This document shows positions 7,043 through 16,632 of a stretch of DNA of 64,000 bases, piece by piece. The position numbers were made by a program, and so were the translations under genes. Position 1 is the stretch's first letter, and every line of letters begins with the position of its first letter. Source of the stretch: Microvirga massiliensis (lineage in GTDB: Bacteria; Pseudomonadota; Alphaproteobacteria; Rhizobiales; Beijerinckiaceae); the NCBI RefSeq assembly GCF_001006805.1, contig NZ_LN811352.1, forward strand, positions 714,232 to 778,231. Direction: 5' to 3'. Below the pieces are notes generated by a model that was not told the DNA's origin, ran no database searches, and saw only the letters and a program-made list of their open reading frames with translations.

Positions 7043-8839
7043 GTGGATATCCAACCCGACGCGCCGCTGACGGCCTTCGCGGGGTCCCATCCAAGCCTAC
7101 AGCGCGCGTTGCAGGAGCGCGGCTTTCATGAGCCGACACCCGTGCAAGCAGCCGTGCTCCGGCCGGATGCCGAGGGCCGGGACCTCCTGGTCTCGGCTCA
7201 GACCGGCTCTGGAAAGACCGTCGCCTATGGACTCGCCCTCGCCTCCACCCTGCTCGACGGAGCCGAACGCTTTCAACGCCCGGCGGAACCGCTGGCTCTG
7301 GTCATTGCTCCGACTCGCGAGCTGGCCCTGCAGGTCCAGCGCGAGCTGATCTGGCTGTACGGCCCCGCCGGGGCGCGAGTTGCCTCTTGCGTCGGGGGAA
7401 TGGACATCCGACGTGAGGCACGGGCGCTTGCCGACGGTTGCCACCTCGTCGTTGGCACGCCCGGACGCCTCAGAGACCATCTCGAGCGTGGCCGCCTCGA
7501 CGTAACTCAGCTCAAGGCGGTCGTGCTCGACGAGGCCGACGAAATGCTCGATCTCGGCTTCCGAGAGGATCTCGAGTTCATCCTCGACGCGACGCCACCG
7601 GAGCGCCGGACCCTGCTTTTCTCCGCGACGATCCCACGCGAGATCGCCTCGCTGGCCCGTCGCTTTCAGCGGAACGCCCTGCGGATCGACACGATCGACC
7701 AGAGCCAGCCCCATGGCGATATCGAGTATCGCGCGGTTCGGATTGCGCCGAACGAGATCGAGCACGCCGTCGTCAACCTGCTTCGGTTCTTCGAGGTTCG
7801 AGGGGCCATGGTCTTCTGCCACACCCGGGAGGCTGTGCGACATCTTCACGGAAGTCTGCTCGAGCGAGGTTTCGATGCGGTCGCCCTGTCGGGCGAGCTC
7901 ACGCAGCCGGAGCGGACACGGGCGCTCCAGGCGCTGCGCGACGGGCGCGCCCGCGTCTGCATCGCAACGGATGTCGCAGCACGCGGCATCGATCTTCCCG
8001 ACCTCGGCCTCGTGATCCACGCTGATCTCCCCAGCGACCGCGATACGCTGCTGCACCGCAGCGGGCGGACAGGCCGCGCAGGGCGAAAGGGCGTATGCGT
8101 GCTGCTGGTCCCCTATACCCGACGACGGCGCGCCGAGGGCCTGCTGGCGCAGGCAGGCATCGATGCACATTGGGGTCCACCACCATCCGCGGACGAGATC
8201 CGCATCCGGGATCAGGAAAGGCTCGGTCGCGAATTGAATGCGATCGATGAGGGTCAGGAAGACGATCTCGCGATGGCCCAGGCTTTGCTCGACGAGCATT
8301 CAGCCGAAGAGATCGCTGCTGCCTTGGTGCGTCTCTACCGGGCTCAGTTGCCCGCGCCGGAGGAACTCTTCGAGGCGGATTCGAAAGCGCAGGACGACAG
8401 GCGGGGGCGGCGCAGATCCGAGGAGGATCGCGCCGGTCGGGAGAAACGCGAGACCCGCGGCCGAGACGGAGGCGCCCAGCGCGGGCCCGACGTCGGCAAT
8501 ACGGTGTGGTTCCGGATGAATGTGGGGCGCCGCAACAACGCGGACCCGCGCTGGATCTTGCCGGTCATCTGCCGGCTGGGACACGTGACCAGGAAGGATG
8601 TCGGCACGATCCGCATCTTCGATCGCGATACGAAGTTCGAAATCGCCGAGCACGCCGCGGCCCGGTTTGCCGCCTCCGCCGCGCGGACACCCGACGACGA
8701 GGATATTCGAATCGAGCCGGCAGCCCCCGGGGAAGGGCGTGCCCCCCGAAAGGGTGATGGGTCGAAGCGCCGCTCCGGCAGCGAAAAGCCCTCGCGGAAG
8801 GGGGCACCTCCCTCAAAACCGAAGCGAAACAAGCGCTAG
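7043..8839 (+). CDS. DEAD-box RNA helicase with DbpA-type RNA-binding domain
   Basis: A 598-residue helicase. Motif I AQTGSGKT is at 52-59, Ia PTRELALQV about 90, DEAD at 163-166, SAT at 194-196, and motifs V/VI RGIDLP and HRSGRTGRAGRKG in the second RecA domain. After an Arg/Asp/Glu-rich linker, a DbpA RNA-binding domain (VWFRMNVGRRNNADPRWILP to about residue 550) precedes a Lys/Arg/Ser-rich tail. DbpA-type proteins remodel rRNA during large-subunit assembly. It starts at GTG 7043, with GAGG about 8 bases upstream. It resembles long alphaproteobacterial homologues more than the 457-residue E. coli DbpA. Confidence 0.92.
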   Translation: MDIQPDAPLTAFAGSHPSLQRALQERGFHEPTPVQAAVLRPDAEGRDLLVSAQTGSGKTVAYGLALASTLLDGAERFQRPAEPLALVIAPTRELALQVQRELIWLYGPAGARVASCVGGMDIRREARALADGCHLVVGTPGRLRDHLERGRLDVTQLKAVVLDEADEMLDLGFREDLEFILDATPPERRTLLFSATIPREIASLARRFQRNALRIDTIDQSQPHGDIEYRAVRIAPNEIEHAVVNLLRFFEVRGAMVFCHTREAVRHLHGSLLERGFDAVALSGELTQPERTRALQALRDGRARVCIATDVAARGIDLPDLGLVIHADLPSDRDTLLHRSGRTGRAGRKGVCVLLVPYTRRRRAEGLLAQAGIDAHWGPPPSADEIRIRDQERLGRELNAIDEGQEDDLAMAQALLDEHSAEEIAAALVRLYRAQLPAPEELFEADSKAQDDRRGRRRSEEDRAGREKRETRGRDGGAQRGPDVGNTVWFRMNVGRRNNADPRWILPVICRLGHVTRKDVGTIRIFDRDTKFEIAEHAAARFAASAARTPDDEDIRIEPAAPGEGRAPRKGDGSKRRSGSEKPSRKGAPPSKPKRNKR

Positions 8840-8856
8840 AGCGCCGCACTGGAGGC

Positions 8857-8887
8857 GTGACGGTTCGAGATCATCGAAAACCGTCAC
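8857..8887. repeat. Intergenic hairpin after the helicase gene
   Basis: GTGACGGTT (8857-8865) pairs with AACCGTCAC (8879-8887) around a 13-base loop that itself contains CGA...TCG. It lacks a T-run, so it is either a transcript-end hairpin or a copy of a dispersed palindromic element; only a genome search can tell. Confidence 0.5.
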
Positions 8888-8950
8888 GGAATTTCCTCGC
8901 CAGTCGACTCCTGATCGATTCCTCCGGCCAGGATAGGGACCGATAGACCA

Positions 8951-9334
8951 TCAGGTCGTCCGACGCTGCGCGACCCACCGGCCCGAGCAGCCGAGCATGT
9001 TGAGCTTCCAAGAGCCCGAGCCGCGATTGAGCTTGAGGTGTCCGGTTGCATCTGCCTTGGCGATGCTGCGCCGGAAATCGAGGTCGACCAAGCCGTCCGG
9101 GTTGACCTGCCCGGTGACTTTCGTAGGAGCATCGCCTGGCGCCGGAATATACCGTACGTCGCCGCTATCGATCGCCAGCGTATAGCCATAAGTCCTGTCG
9201 CAGAGGCCCGAGTCCGTGACCATCTGAACGCTCCAGACATCATTGAAGCGATCCTTGTCCGATGCGGCCTCGGAAACGCCAAAGCTCATCATTCCGACCC
9301 CCAGAGCAAGGGCTGCCAGCGCATGCTTCGTCAT
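8951..9334 (-). CDS. Small secreted protein with signal peptide, function unknown
   Basis: A 127-residue protein starting MTKHALAALALGVGMMSFGVS with a likely signal-peptidase site after SEA. The mature part (DRFNDVWSVQMVTDSGLCDR, then YGYTLAIDSGDVRY and a GSGSWKL repeat-like C-terminus) holds two cysteines that could form a disulfide. ATG 9334 was chosen because GGAGA lies 7 bases upstream; the frame is open further but that part has no coding character. No known domain is recognised, and it is probably periplasmic. Confidence 0.72.
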   Translation of the reverse strand: MTKHALAALALGVGMMSFGVSEAASDKDRFNDVWSVQMVTDSGLCDRTYGYTLAIDSGDVRYIPAPGDAPTKVTGQVNPDGLVDLDFRRSIAKADATGHLKLNRGSGSWKLNMLGCSGRWVAQRRTT

Positions 9335-9859
9335 CGTCTTATCTCCATCGCCGGTCATCACGGCCTGGTCGCGCATGTGTCTTGGGAGGGGCTGCGGGTC
9401 CGTGGCCGCGCAATGTCTCGAGGCGAGATGGGTTTTCGATCTCGGAACGCACGCGAGGCGGCAATCTGTCGTGCTCTTTATCTTTCGGTGCTGTGTCACG
9501 CCCGGACCCCGTGCGCATCAGGCCAGACCCACTGGACTCCGTCCTTGTCAGCCGTGCCGGAGTTACAGCGGCAGGAAGTCCGATTCAGCGTGCAATTGTG
9601 ATCCAACATCAAAGGGGGCGAGCTTGACCTTACCTCCTTGAGGGCGGGTTCATCTGCTCCATCTGCCTCCTGAGGAGCATGTTCCTGCATCGATCGGCCG
9701 ATGCCCCTTTCCCGTCTCTGCCCACAGGAGAGGTCGGCAATGGCGATGGGTTGAATGGCGTCGTTTGCCTAGGAGCAATCCAGGCGGGCCGCCATGGCTG
9801 GCCTGCTCACTTCAGGGTGTCGGGGCGATGAGTTCGAATCGTCGGTTCGGGAGAAGCTC
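9335..9859. other. Intergenic region without a recognisable gene
   Basis: About 520 bases separate the secreted protein from the amino-acid transporter operon. Short overlapping frames on both strands lack family signatures. It should contain the operon promoter, but no convincing -35/-10 pair could be fixed by eye. Confidence 0.5.
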
Positions 9860-10531
9860 TTGACATATACCTTCCGGTTCGGACCGGTGCTGGAGGCCTA
9901 TCCGCAACTCCTGGCCGGCGCATGGCTGACCATCCAGCTCTCCGCCTCGGCCATGCTGCTCGGGCTGGCCGTCGCGATCATTTGTGCCTGGATCAAGACT
10001 TCCGGGCCAAAGCCGATTCGCTTTCTCGTCGATGTCTATGTCGAGATCATCCGAAATACCCCGTTCCTGGTCCAGATCTTCTTCATCTTCTTCGGATTGC
10101 CGGCGCTTGGACTGAGATTGTCCCCGAACGCCGCTGCATTGCTGGCCATGGTGGTCAATGTCGGAGCCTATGCGACCGAGATCATCCGGGCCGGCATCGA
10201 GTCGATTCACAAGGGTCAGGTCGAGGCAGGCCTGGCGCTCGGCCTCAAGCCATTGCAGGTCTTTCGCTACATCATCCTGAAGCCCGCGCTCCGGACGGTG
10301 TATCCTGCGCTCGCCAGCCAGTTCATTCTCCTGATGCTGACGTCGAGCGTCGTTTCGGCCATATCGGCCGATGATCTTACGTCGAAGGCAAATCTCATCC
10401 AGTCGCTGACGTTCACGACATTCGAGGTCTATCTGGTCGTGACGCTCATATACCTGGTGCTGGCCATGGCGTTCTCGGGACTGTTCTCGACCATCTATCG
10501 TCTTGCGTTTTCGTATCCCGACAGGCGTTGA
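9860..10531 (+). CDS. Polar amino-acid ABC transporter permease (first subunit)
   Basis: A 223-residue inner-membrane permease of the His/Glu/Gln (PAAT) family with about five transmembrane helices. It has the TIQLSASAMLLGLAVA first-helix signature, VEIIRNTPFLVQIFF, and the EAA loop EAGLALGLKPLQVFRYIILKPA that docks on the ATPase. TTG 9860 follows GGGAGAAG and gives the usual family start (LTYTFRFGPVLEAYPQLLAG); ATG 9794 is in frame but adds an unrelated 22-residue leader with no good ribosome site. It is the first gene of a four-gene importer operon. Confidence 0.85.
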   Translation: MTYTFRFGPVLEAYPQLLAGAWLTIQLSASAMLLGLAVAIICAWIKTSGPKPIRFLVDVYVEIIRNTPFLVQIFFIFFGLPALGLRLSPNAAALLAMVVNVGAYATEIIRAGIESIHKGQVEAGLALGLKPLQVFRYIILKPALRTVYPALASQFILLMLTSSVVSAISADDLTSKANLIQSLTFTTFEVYLVVTLIYLVLAMAFSGLFSTIYRLAFSYPDRR

Positions 10532-10541
10532 GGAAAGACGG

Positions 10542-11198
10542 ATGCTCCGCCAGTTCGGCACCAACGAATTTCTGTTCATCCTCATGGCGGCCCGGTGGAC
10601 GGTGCTGCTCTCGCTGATCGCCTTCGTGGGCGGGTCCATCGGGGGGCTGGCGGTCGCGCTTGCGCGTGTATCGTCCCAGCCCATCCTCGCCGGCGTGACA
10701 CGAGGATTCATTCAGGTGTTCCAGGGCACGCCGCTGCTGATGCAGCTCTTCCTCGTGTTCTTTGGAGCAACTGCCTTCGGACTCGACATCAATCCATGGA
10801 TCGCTGCCGCGGTCGCGCTCACGCTGAATGCCAGCGCTTTCCTCGGCGAGATCTGGCGGGGATGCATCCAGGCGGTGCCGAAGGGGCAGTGGGAGGCCGC
10901 CGCCGCACTCGGCCTGCATTACCCGGCCATGATGCGCTATGTCATCCTTCCGCAGGCTTTCAAGATCGCACTCGCGCCCACCGTGGGCTTCCTGGTTCAG
11001 CTCATTAAAGCCACGTCGCTGGCCGCCATCATCGGCTTCACCGAGGTGACGCGCGCCGGGCAGATCATCAACAATGCGACGTTCAGGCCGTTTCTCGTCT
11101 TCGGAATCGTGGCCGCCATCTACTTCGTCCTGTGTTGGCCATTGTCGCACCTGAGCATGCGGCTCGAGCGCCGCTTCGCAACAGCAACGAGACGGTGA
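10542..11198 (+). CDS. Polar amino-acid ABC transporter permease (second subunit)
   Basis: A 218-residue permease paralogous to the preceding one, with TVLLSLIAFVGGSIGGLAVALAR in the first helix, FIQVFQGTPLLMQLFLVFFG, and the EAA loop EAAAALGLHYPAMMRYVILPQA. ATG 10542 follows GAGGAAAG, 10 bases after the first permease ends; an in-frame ATG at 10503 overlaps that gene and is less likely. The two permeases probably form a heterodimeric channel for the binding protein and ATPase encoded next. Confidence 0.88.
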   Translation: MLRQFGTNEFLFILMAARWTVLLSLIAFVGGSIGGLAVALARVSSQPILAGVTRGFIQVFQGTPLLMQLFLVFFGATAFGLDINPWIAAAVALTLNASAFLGEIWRGCIQAVPKGQWEAAAALGLHYPAMMRYVILPQAFKIALAPTVGFLVQLIKATSLAAIIGFTEVTRAGQIINNATFRPFLVFGIVAAIYFVLCWPLSHLSMRLERRFATATRR

Positions 11199-11264
11199 CG
11201 AGCAATGTTATCGACTGGAGAGAGCAGTCCGATTCAGCAATTTACGCCAGCAAAGGAGACCATC

Positions 11265-12074
11265 GTGAATCGATCAGCCTATGTCGGTAGCCTTCGGAAA
11301 GTACTCGCAATTGGAGCGATCTTGGCTGCATGTTTCGGCCTGACGCCTTCGGCGAAGGCCCAGACAGTCGAGGACATCAAGAAGAAGGGAGAGCTTACCG
11401 TCGGCATGCTGGTGGACTTCCCGCCCTTCGGCATCACGGATTTGGAAGGAAAGCCCGATGGGTTCGACGCAGATGTCGCCAAGGCATTGGCTAAATACTT
11501 TGGTGTGAAGGCCAATATCGTTCCCGTGACCGGGCCGAACCGTATCCCCTATCTGCTCACCGGCAGGGTCGACATGCTTGTAGCCTCCCTGGCCATCACT
11601 CCCGAGCGCGCCAAGCAGGTGGCCTTCTCGGATCCCTATGCCGGCATTCGAATTGTCGTCTACGGAAAGAAGGACGCGGCCGTTAAGTCTCCAGAGGACC
11701 TCAAGAACGTGACCGTAGGAGTCGCCCGCGCCAGCACGCAGGACGTGTCGGTGACGGCGGTCGCGCCGGAAGGGACTCAGATCCGCCGCTTCGATGACGA
11801 TGCCTCAGCGGTTCAGGCCCTGCTGTCCGGCCAGGTCGACGTCATCGGAGTCGCGACTCCCGTAGTGGCCGAGATCGAGAAAGTGGCGCCCGGTCGGTTC
11901 GACACCAAGTTGACCCTGCGCGAACAGGTCCACGGCATCGCTCTGCGCCCCGGTCAGGACGAACTCCTCAAGGCCGTCAATGACTTCATCGCCAAGGAGA
12001 AGGCGAGCGGGGAATTGAACGCCATGTACAAGAAATGGCTGGGAACCGATCTCCCCGAGTTGAAAAAGCCCTGA
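11265..12074 (+). CDS. Periplasmic amino-acid-binding protein of the ABC transporter
   Basis: A 269-residue SBP_bac_3 protein. It has a signal peptide ([20 protein letters not shown], cleavage after AKA), then [35 protein letters not shown], and [27 protein letters not shown], all diagnostic of polar amino-acid binding proteins. GTG 11265 is preceded by AAAGGAG at the right distance; an in-frame ATG at 11205 is not. It delivers substrate to the two permeases upstream. The family covers Glu, Asp, Gln, Arg, cystine and opines, so specificity cannot be stated. Confidence 0.9.
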   Translation: MNRSAYVGSLRKVLAIGAILAACFGLTPSAKAQTVEDIKKKGELTVGMLVDFPPFGITDLEGKPDGFDADVAKALAKYFGVKANIVPVTGPNRIPYLLTGRVDMLVASLAITPERAKQVAFSDPYAGIRIVVYGKKDAAVKSPEDLKNVTVGVARASTQDVSVTAVAPEGTQIRRFDDDASAVQALLSGQVDVIGVATPVVAEIEKVAPGRFDTKLTLREQVHGIALRPGQDELLKAVNDFIAKEKASGELNAMYKKWLGTDLPELKKP

Positions 12075-12088
12075 GCAGAGGCCTCGGC

Positions 12089-12859
12089 ATGTCGACGGAG
12101 AGCCAAGACCAGCACGTCAAGGATGAGATCATCATCCGCATGGAGGACGTGCAGAAATGGTATGACGACTTCCACGTGTTGAAGAACATCAACCTGGAGG
12201 TGCGGACCGGCGAGCGCATCGTGATCTGTGGCCCATCGGGATCCGGAAAATCGACGCTGATCCGCTGCATCAACCGGCTCGAGCATGCCCAGGAGGGCCG
12301 CATCATCGTCGATAACATCGATGTCGGAGCCAGCAGCCGCAATCTCGACGCCGTGCGCCGGGAGGTCGGGATGGTGTTCCAGCAGTTCAATCTCTTTCCG
12401 CACCTCACTGTGCTGGAGAACTGTATGCTGGCTCCGATGAAGGCGCGCGGCGCGCCGAAGGCCGAGGCCGAGGCGACGGCGAGGAAATACCTGGACCGTG
12501 TGCGTATTCCGGATCAGGCGGCAAAGTACCCGGCTCAACTCTCCGGCGGGCAGCAGCAGCGCGTGGCGATTGCCCGCGCGCTCTGCATGAACCCGAAGAT
12601 CATGCTGTTCGATGAGCCGACCTCGGCGCTCGATCCCGAGATGGTGAAAGAGGTTCTCGATACGATGGTCAATCTCGCGGAAGAGGGCATGACCATGCTG
12701 TGCGTCACCCATGAGATGGGGTTCGCCCGCAGCGTCGCAGATCGGATCATCTTAATGGATCGCGGCGAGATCGTCGAGGAAGGCACGCCGGACACCTTCT
12801 TCACCAACCCGAAGCACGAGCGCACCCGAACCTTCCTGGGTCAGATCCTCGCTCATTGA
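12089..12859 (+). CDS. Polar amino-acid ABC transporter ATP-binding protein
   Basis: A 256-residue ATPase of the GlnQ/HisP type. Walker A is GPSGSGKST, the Q-loop [15 protein letters not shown], the signature [15 protein letters not shown], Walker [15 protein letters not shown], and the switch His in [14 protein letters not shown]. It energises uptake through the two permeases encoded upstream. ATG 12089 lies 15 bases after the binding-protein gene; an in-frame ATG at 12035 would overlap that gene. It is the last gene of the operon. Confidence 0.93.
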   Translation: MSTESQDQHVKDEIIIRMEDVQKWYDDFHVLKNINLEVRTGERIVICGPSGSGKSTLIRCINRLEHAQEGRIIVDNIDVGASSRNLDAVRREVGMVFQQFNLFPHLTVLENCMLAPMKARGAPKAEAEATARKYLDRVRIPDQAAKYPAQLSGGQQQRVAIARALCMNPKIMLFDEPTSALDPEMVKEVLDTMVNLAEEGMTMLCVTHEMGFARSVADRIILMDRGEIVEEGTPDTFFTNPKHERTRTFLGQILAH

Positions 12860-12894
12860 AGCGGCCGACTGGGCACGCTCGGTCAGCTGCAGGT

Positions 12895-13833
12895 TCAGGC
12901 CACACCGGCACGGGAAGTGTTCAGGAAGCGTTTCGGTCGTGCAGCTTCGAGCATCGCGGTCACGCCGAAGGCAAGTCCCGACAGTGCCCCGATGACGCCG
13001 GCCGCGTTCAGCGAGAGATCATGGCCGAAGGCGGCAGGACCGAGGACGGCAATCGCGTAACCCAGCCAGACCGCGCCGAGTGCAAGCAAGAGCGAGAGCG
13101 CAATCTGAGGCCCGAGGCGGCGGGTCACAAGTCGTGCCGTCGCCGCAGGGCACACGATCATCGCGAGAGCAAGGATCACTCCGACCGACTCGAAGGCCGC
13201 GACCGTCGCAAGGGCCGTCGCCCCGAGCAGAACGAGATCGATCAGACGGACCGGAATGCCGGAGGCCGCTGCAAAGACGGCGTCGAAGGCAACGAGAGCA
13301 AGTTCCTTGTGCCAGATGGCGATCACGGCAATGACAAGGGCGAGTATCACGACCATCCGTCCGATCGCTTCGGGAAGCATGGATAGGGAGCCGGGATCAC
13401 CGAGGCTCTCGAGACCGGTCGCGGCGGGCCATACGAGTCCTTCGAGATTGCCATAGAGCACATGATGGACATCGAAGGTCGTGCGGGCGGCCCCCGATTG
13501 CTCCATGAGCACGACGCCCAATGCGAAGAGACTCGTGAACACGACGCCGAGGGCTGCCGACGGCTCGACGCCTCCAAGCCGCGTAAGCACGAACACGAGC
13601 CCTGCAGCGATCAGGGCCGCGCCGACTCCCCCGATCAGCATCGGCAGCGTCGTCGTCGAGCCGGTGATCAGGAATGCGATCAGGACACCCGGCAGGGTCA
13701 CGTGACTGATTGCGTCCGTGAACATGGCGCGCCGGGTGAGGACGAGATAGTTGCCCACGAGGGAACAGGCGATTGCGGCGAGGCTCCCACCCAGGAGAGC
13801 CGGGAAGTCGAGCTGCATGAACTCGGCCATCAC
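12895..13833 (-). CDS. Divalent-metal ABC transporter permease (SitD/MntD-like)
   Basis: A 312-residue ABC-3 family permease with about eight membrane helices. Family signatures include NYLVLTRRAMFTDAISHVTL near the N-terminus, PGVLIAFLITG, and KELALVAFDAVFAAASGIP mid-protein. It overlaps the preceding permease gene at GTGATG (start GTG 13833 or ATG 13830). It is the last of four genes ordered binding protein, ATPase, permease, permease, the sitABCD layout for manganese/iron; zinc cannot be excluded. Confidence 0.88.
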   Translation of the reverse strand: MMAEFMQLDFPALLGGSLAAIACSLVGNYLVLTRRAMFTDAISHVTLPGVLIAFLITGSTTTLPMLIGGVGAALIAAGLVFVLTRLGGVEPSAALGVVFTSLFALGVVLMEQSGAARTTFDVHHVLYGNLEGLVWPAATGLESLGDPGSLSMLPEAIGRMVVILALVIAVIAIWHKELALVAFDAVFAAASGIPVRLIDLVLLGATALATVAAFESVGVILALAMIVCPAATARLVTRRLGPQIALSLLLALGAVWLGYAIAVLGPAAFGHDLSLNAAGVIGALSGLAFGVTAMLEAARPKRFLNTSRAGVA

Positions 13834-14765
13834 GCGGAACTCTCCAGACTGCTGGGACGGCAGGCGAGCGCCTTGCGCGATCCGTGCGTCCGCATGACCA
13901 CGCCGCGGGCCGAACCGAACAGAAAGCTAATGGTGAAGAACGCCGCCGCGATCAGGACGATGACCGCGCCGGTCGGGAGGTCGGGAATGGCGGCGGACGC
14001 GGCCGCGCCCAGATAGGCGCTTGCGCCGCCCATCGCTGCCGACAGGGCGACCACGACCCCGATATGATGGCTCCAGAATCGCGCAGCCGCCGGTGGAATG
14101 ACGAGGAGCGCGACGGCGAGGACGAGGCCGACGATCCTCAGCCCAGACACCACGCATGCGAGCGATAGAGCCGCGACGAGCGCATCCAGGCGTGCGATCG
14201 GCAGACCGGAAGTTCGGGCGAAATCAGGGTCGAATGCGACGGCCGAAAGCTCCTTCAGGCAGAAGGCGACACTCAGCACGACGACGAAGCCCAACGCACA
14301 GATCAGCTGTGCTTCGGCCAGGAGCATGCCGGCTGTCGAGCCGAGAAGATAGGCGTCGAGACCGGCTTGCCCGCCGGTCCGCAGCGTCTGAACGATCGAT
14401 AGCAGGGCAACACCGAGCCCGAAGGTCGCCGCCAGCACGGCGGCGGTCGCCGTATCGGGCGTGATGCGAGGGCGGCGTGATAGCGCCTGAATCGCGGCAG
14501 CGGCTAGGATGGCCGATAAGAGAGCTCCGATCGTCAACAATGCGACCGACCGGCTCGGATAGCCGAGCCAGGACCCGAGCAGGAATCCTGCCGCGACGCC
14601 GGGAAGTGTCGCATGCGCGACGGCATCGGAGACGAGGGCACGCCGCCGAAGCATCGTGAAAACGCCGATGGCACCGCACGCGACGCCGAAAGCGGCTGAC
14701 CCGATCATGACGACAATCGTGTTGTAGCCACCCTGGAGCGTGAGGATCGTCAGCAACTCGCTCAT
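13830..14765 (-). CDS. Divalent-metal ABC transporter permease (SitC/MntC-like)
   Basis: A 311-residue ABC-3 permease: FGVACGAIGVFTMLRRRALV followed by SDAVAHATLPGVAAGFLLG, then KELSAVAFDPDFARTSGLP, the same signature positions as its partner. It pairs with the other permease to form the channel. Its ATG overlaps the stop of the ATPase gene (ATGA at 14762-14765) and its end overlaps the next permease, so the genes are translationally coupled. Confidence 0.88.
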   Translation of the reverse strand: MSELLTILTLQGGYNTIVVMIGSAAFGVACGAIGVFTMLRRRALVSDAVAHATLPGVAAGFLLGSWLGYPSRSVALLTIGALLSAILAAAAIQALSRRPRITPDTATAAVLAATFGLGVALLSIVQTLRTGGQAGLDAYLLGSTAGMLLAEAQLICALGFVVVLSVAFCLKELSAVAFDPDFARTSGLPIARLDALVAALSLACVVSGLRIVGLVLAVALLVIPPAAARFWSHHIGVVVALSAAMGGASAYLGAAASAAIPDLPTGAVIVLIAAAFFTISFLFGSARGVVMRTHGSRKALACRPSSLESSA

Positions 14766-15556
14766 GCCGCCGCCACGCTTGAAGGGGAGACGACCAATGG
14801 CACTCCGTAGGCGCGACCGAGATTCGCGGGTGTGAAGGCATCACGGACCGGCCCCGCAGCAATGACGCGCCGATTCAGGATCAGGACATCATCGAAACGG
14901 CCTACGACCGTTCCGAGATCGTGATGGACACACACGACGAGCCTGCCAGCGGCTCTCAGATCGTCGAAGACGCGAAGTATCACGTCCTCGGACACTGCAT
15001 CGACCCCGGCGAGCGGCTCGTCCAGGAGGAGGATTCCCGCTTCGCGGGCAAGGCCGCGCGCGAGAAACACCCTCTGCTGCTGGCCGCCCGAAAGGGCACC
15101 GATCTGCTGTCCTGCGAAGGACGCCATTCCAACCTGATCGAGAAATGCCTTGGCCCTCTCGCGGTGGCGGCGTCCGTATCGGCGAAACAGACCGACTCTC
15201 CGCACCATTCCCTGCAACACGACATCGAGGGCGGTCGCTGGAAAGTCCCAGTCCACCGCAGCGCGCTGGGGAACGTAGGCGAGGTGATCCAGCATCCGGC
15301 CGACAGGTTCGCCGTGACAGAGCACGGACCCTGATGCGGACGGGACGAGTCCGAGAATCGCTTTCAGGAGGGTCGATTTCCCGGCCCCGTTCGGCCCCAC
15401 GATGGCGAGGAGGCCTTGCTCGGGCGCGGTCCAGCTGACCTCGTCGAGAGCGGCGCGACCATCGTAGAAAACGGAAAGGTCGGAAACGGCGAGCGGCGGT
15501 GCCAAGAGCCTCCGATCTCCATTGGCGCACCGGTCTTCGGGATTGGGAGCAAGCAT
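14762..15556 (-). CDS. Divalent-metal ABC transporter ATP-binding protein (SitB/MntB-like)
   Basis: A 264-residue ATPase. Walker A GPNGAGKST is at residues 54-62, then YVPQRAAVDWDFPATALDVV, a Q-loop region typical of metal (Zn/Mn) ABC ATPases, the signature [15 protein letters not shown], Walker B ILLLDEPLAGVD, and the switch His in VCVHHDLG. It energises the metal importer and lies 16 bases after the binding-protein gene. Confidence 0.9.
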   Translation of the reverse strand: MLAPNPEDRCANGDRRLLAPPLAVSDLSVFYDGRAALDEVSWTAPEQGLLAIVGPNGAGKSTLLKAILGLVPSASGSVLCHGEPVGRMLDHLAYVPQRAAVDWDFPATALDVVLQGMVRRVGLFRRYGRRHRERAKAFLDQVGMASFAGQQIGALSGGQQQRVFLARGLAREAGILLLDEPLAGVDAVSEDVILRVFDDLRAAGRLVVCVHHDLGTVVGRFDDVLILNRRVIAAGPVRDAFTPANLGRAYGVPLVVSPSSVAAA

Positions 15557-15571
15557 CGGCCGGGCCTTCCG

Positions 15572-16597
15572 TCAGCTTCCGGTGCCAAGACGGGAATTGA
15601 GTCCCCGCTCGGGCGCTTCACCTCCCAGGGCTCGAGCAATCGTCGTCGCGTTGTGATCGATCATCCCGAGATAGGTTCCCTCGTACGTGCCCGGCGTTCC
15701 CATGGAATCGGAGTAGATCTGCGCCGCGATCCGCAAGTCATGCCCTCGGCGTGTTGAGCCCTCGACGACGGCCTTGACGTTCCGGTCCGATACGGAGGCC
15801 TCCACGAAGATCGCGGGGATCTTTCGCGCCACGGCAAGCTCGACGACCTCCTCGATTCGGCGCAATCCCGCCTCGCTCTCGGTTGAGACGCCCTGGATAC
15901 CGATCACCCCGAATCCATAGGCCCGGGCGAAGTAGCCGAACGCATCGTGAGCCGTAATGAGCACGCGCCTCTCGGGCGGGATGCCCGAGAGGACGCTCTT
16001 GGCATAGGCTGACAGGCCGCGAATCCGTTCGGCATAGTTTTCGTAGCCTCGGGTATAGGAGGCCTGCCCCGCCGGATCCTTGGCCACCAGGGCATCGCGC
16101 ACCTGCGCCATGACCTCGATCCAGAGATCAGGGTCCATCCAGACGTGAGGATCGGGCTTGTTCTGATAGGCCGCATCGGCGAGGAGGCGATCCTTCGGCA
16201 GTCTTTCCGCGGCGAACACCAGAGAGCGTCCGCTCCGCACGAGTTGATCAAAGGTGTCCTGGAACTGGGCCTCGAGCTGCAACCCGTTTCCGATGATCAG
16301 ATCGGCGCGAAGCATCCGCGCCACATCGGCCCGGGTCGGCTTGTAGAGATGCGGATCGACCCCCTCCCCCAGCAGCGAGTCGACCGATGCGAGACGCTCG
16401 CCGCCGATCGCGCGCACGCCGTCAGCGATCATCGCCGTGGTGGTGACCACCCGAAGCGGCGCTGCTTCCGATTGCGCGGCAACCGGCGCCATCCACGCTG
16501 CCGCCAGGGCTCCCAGCAGAAACACCATCCCTGCCAAGCCAAGAAACGCGCGCCTTCCTCGAATCACGGCCATCCCGGTTCGACCTCGAAAGAGCAT
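15572..16597 (-). CDS. Periplasmic metal-binding protein (SitA/MntA-like, ZinT/ZnuA superfamily)
   Basis: A 341-residue cluster A-I metal-binding protein. A signal peptide (GLAGMVFLLGALAAAWMAP, cleaved near VAAQ) is followed by LRVVTTTAMIADGVRAIGG. The metal ligands are visible: His in DPHLYKPT, His in DPHVWMD, Glu in FVEASVSD and Asp in YSDSMG. There is no His-rich loop, which favours Mn/Fe over the ZnuA zinc type. ATG 16597 has GAGGA 5 bases upstream; an in-frame ATG at 16630 falls inside the palindromic leader and is less likely. It heads the four-gene operon. Confidence 0.88.
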   Translation of the reverse strand: MLFRGRTGMAVIRGRRAFLGLAGMVFLLGALAAAWMAPVAAQSEAAPLRVVTTTAMIADGVRAIGGERLASVDSLLGEGVDPHLYKPTRADVARMLRADLIIGNGLQLEAQFQDTFDQLVRSGRSLVFAAERLPKDRLLADAAYQNKPDPHVWMDPDLWIEVMAQVRDALVAKDPAGQASYTRGYENYAERIRGLSAYAKSVLSGIPPERRVLITAHDAFGYFARAYGFGVIGIQGVSTESEAGLRRIEEVVELAVARKIPAIFVEASVSDRNVKAVVEGSTRRGHDLRIAAQIYSDSMGTPGTYEGTYLGMIDHNATTIARALGGEAPERGLNSRLGTGS

Positions 16598-16611
16598 TCG
16601 GTCCTCATTGC

Positions 16612-16632
16612 AGTTGCAACTCATTAGCAACT
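16612..16632. promoter_or_regulatory. Palindromic operator candidate for the metal importer operon
   Basis: AGTTGC (16612-16617) and GCAACT (16627-16632) form an inverted repeat spaced by 9 bases, and AGTTGCAACT (16612-16621) is a nested perfect palindrome. It lies 15-35 bases upstream of the metal-binding-protein start, where a Mur/Fur- or MntR-type repressor would act. The regulator identity is inference. Confidence 0.5.

Noticed and set aside
7097..8299. 400-codon reverse-strand frame inside the helicase gene
   Set aside because: Antisense shadow of the DEAD-box helicase; low-complexity translation.
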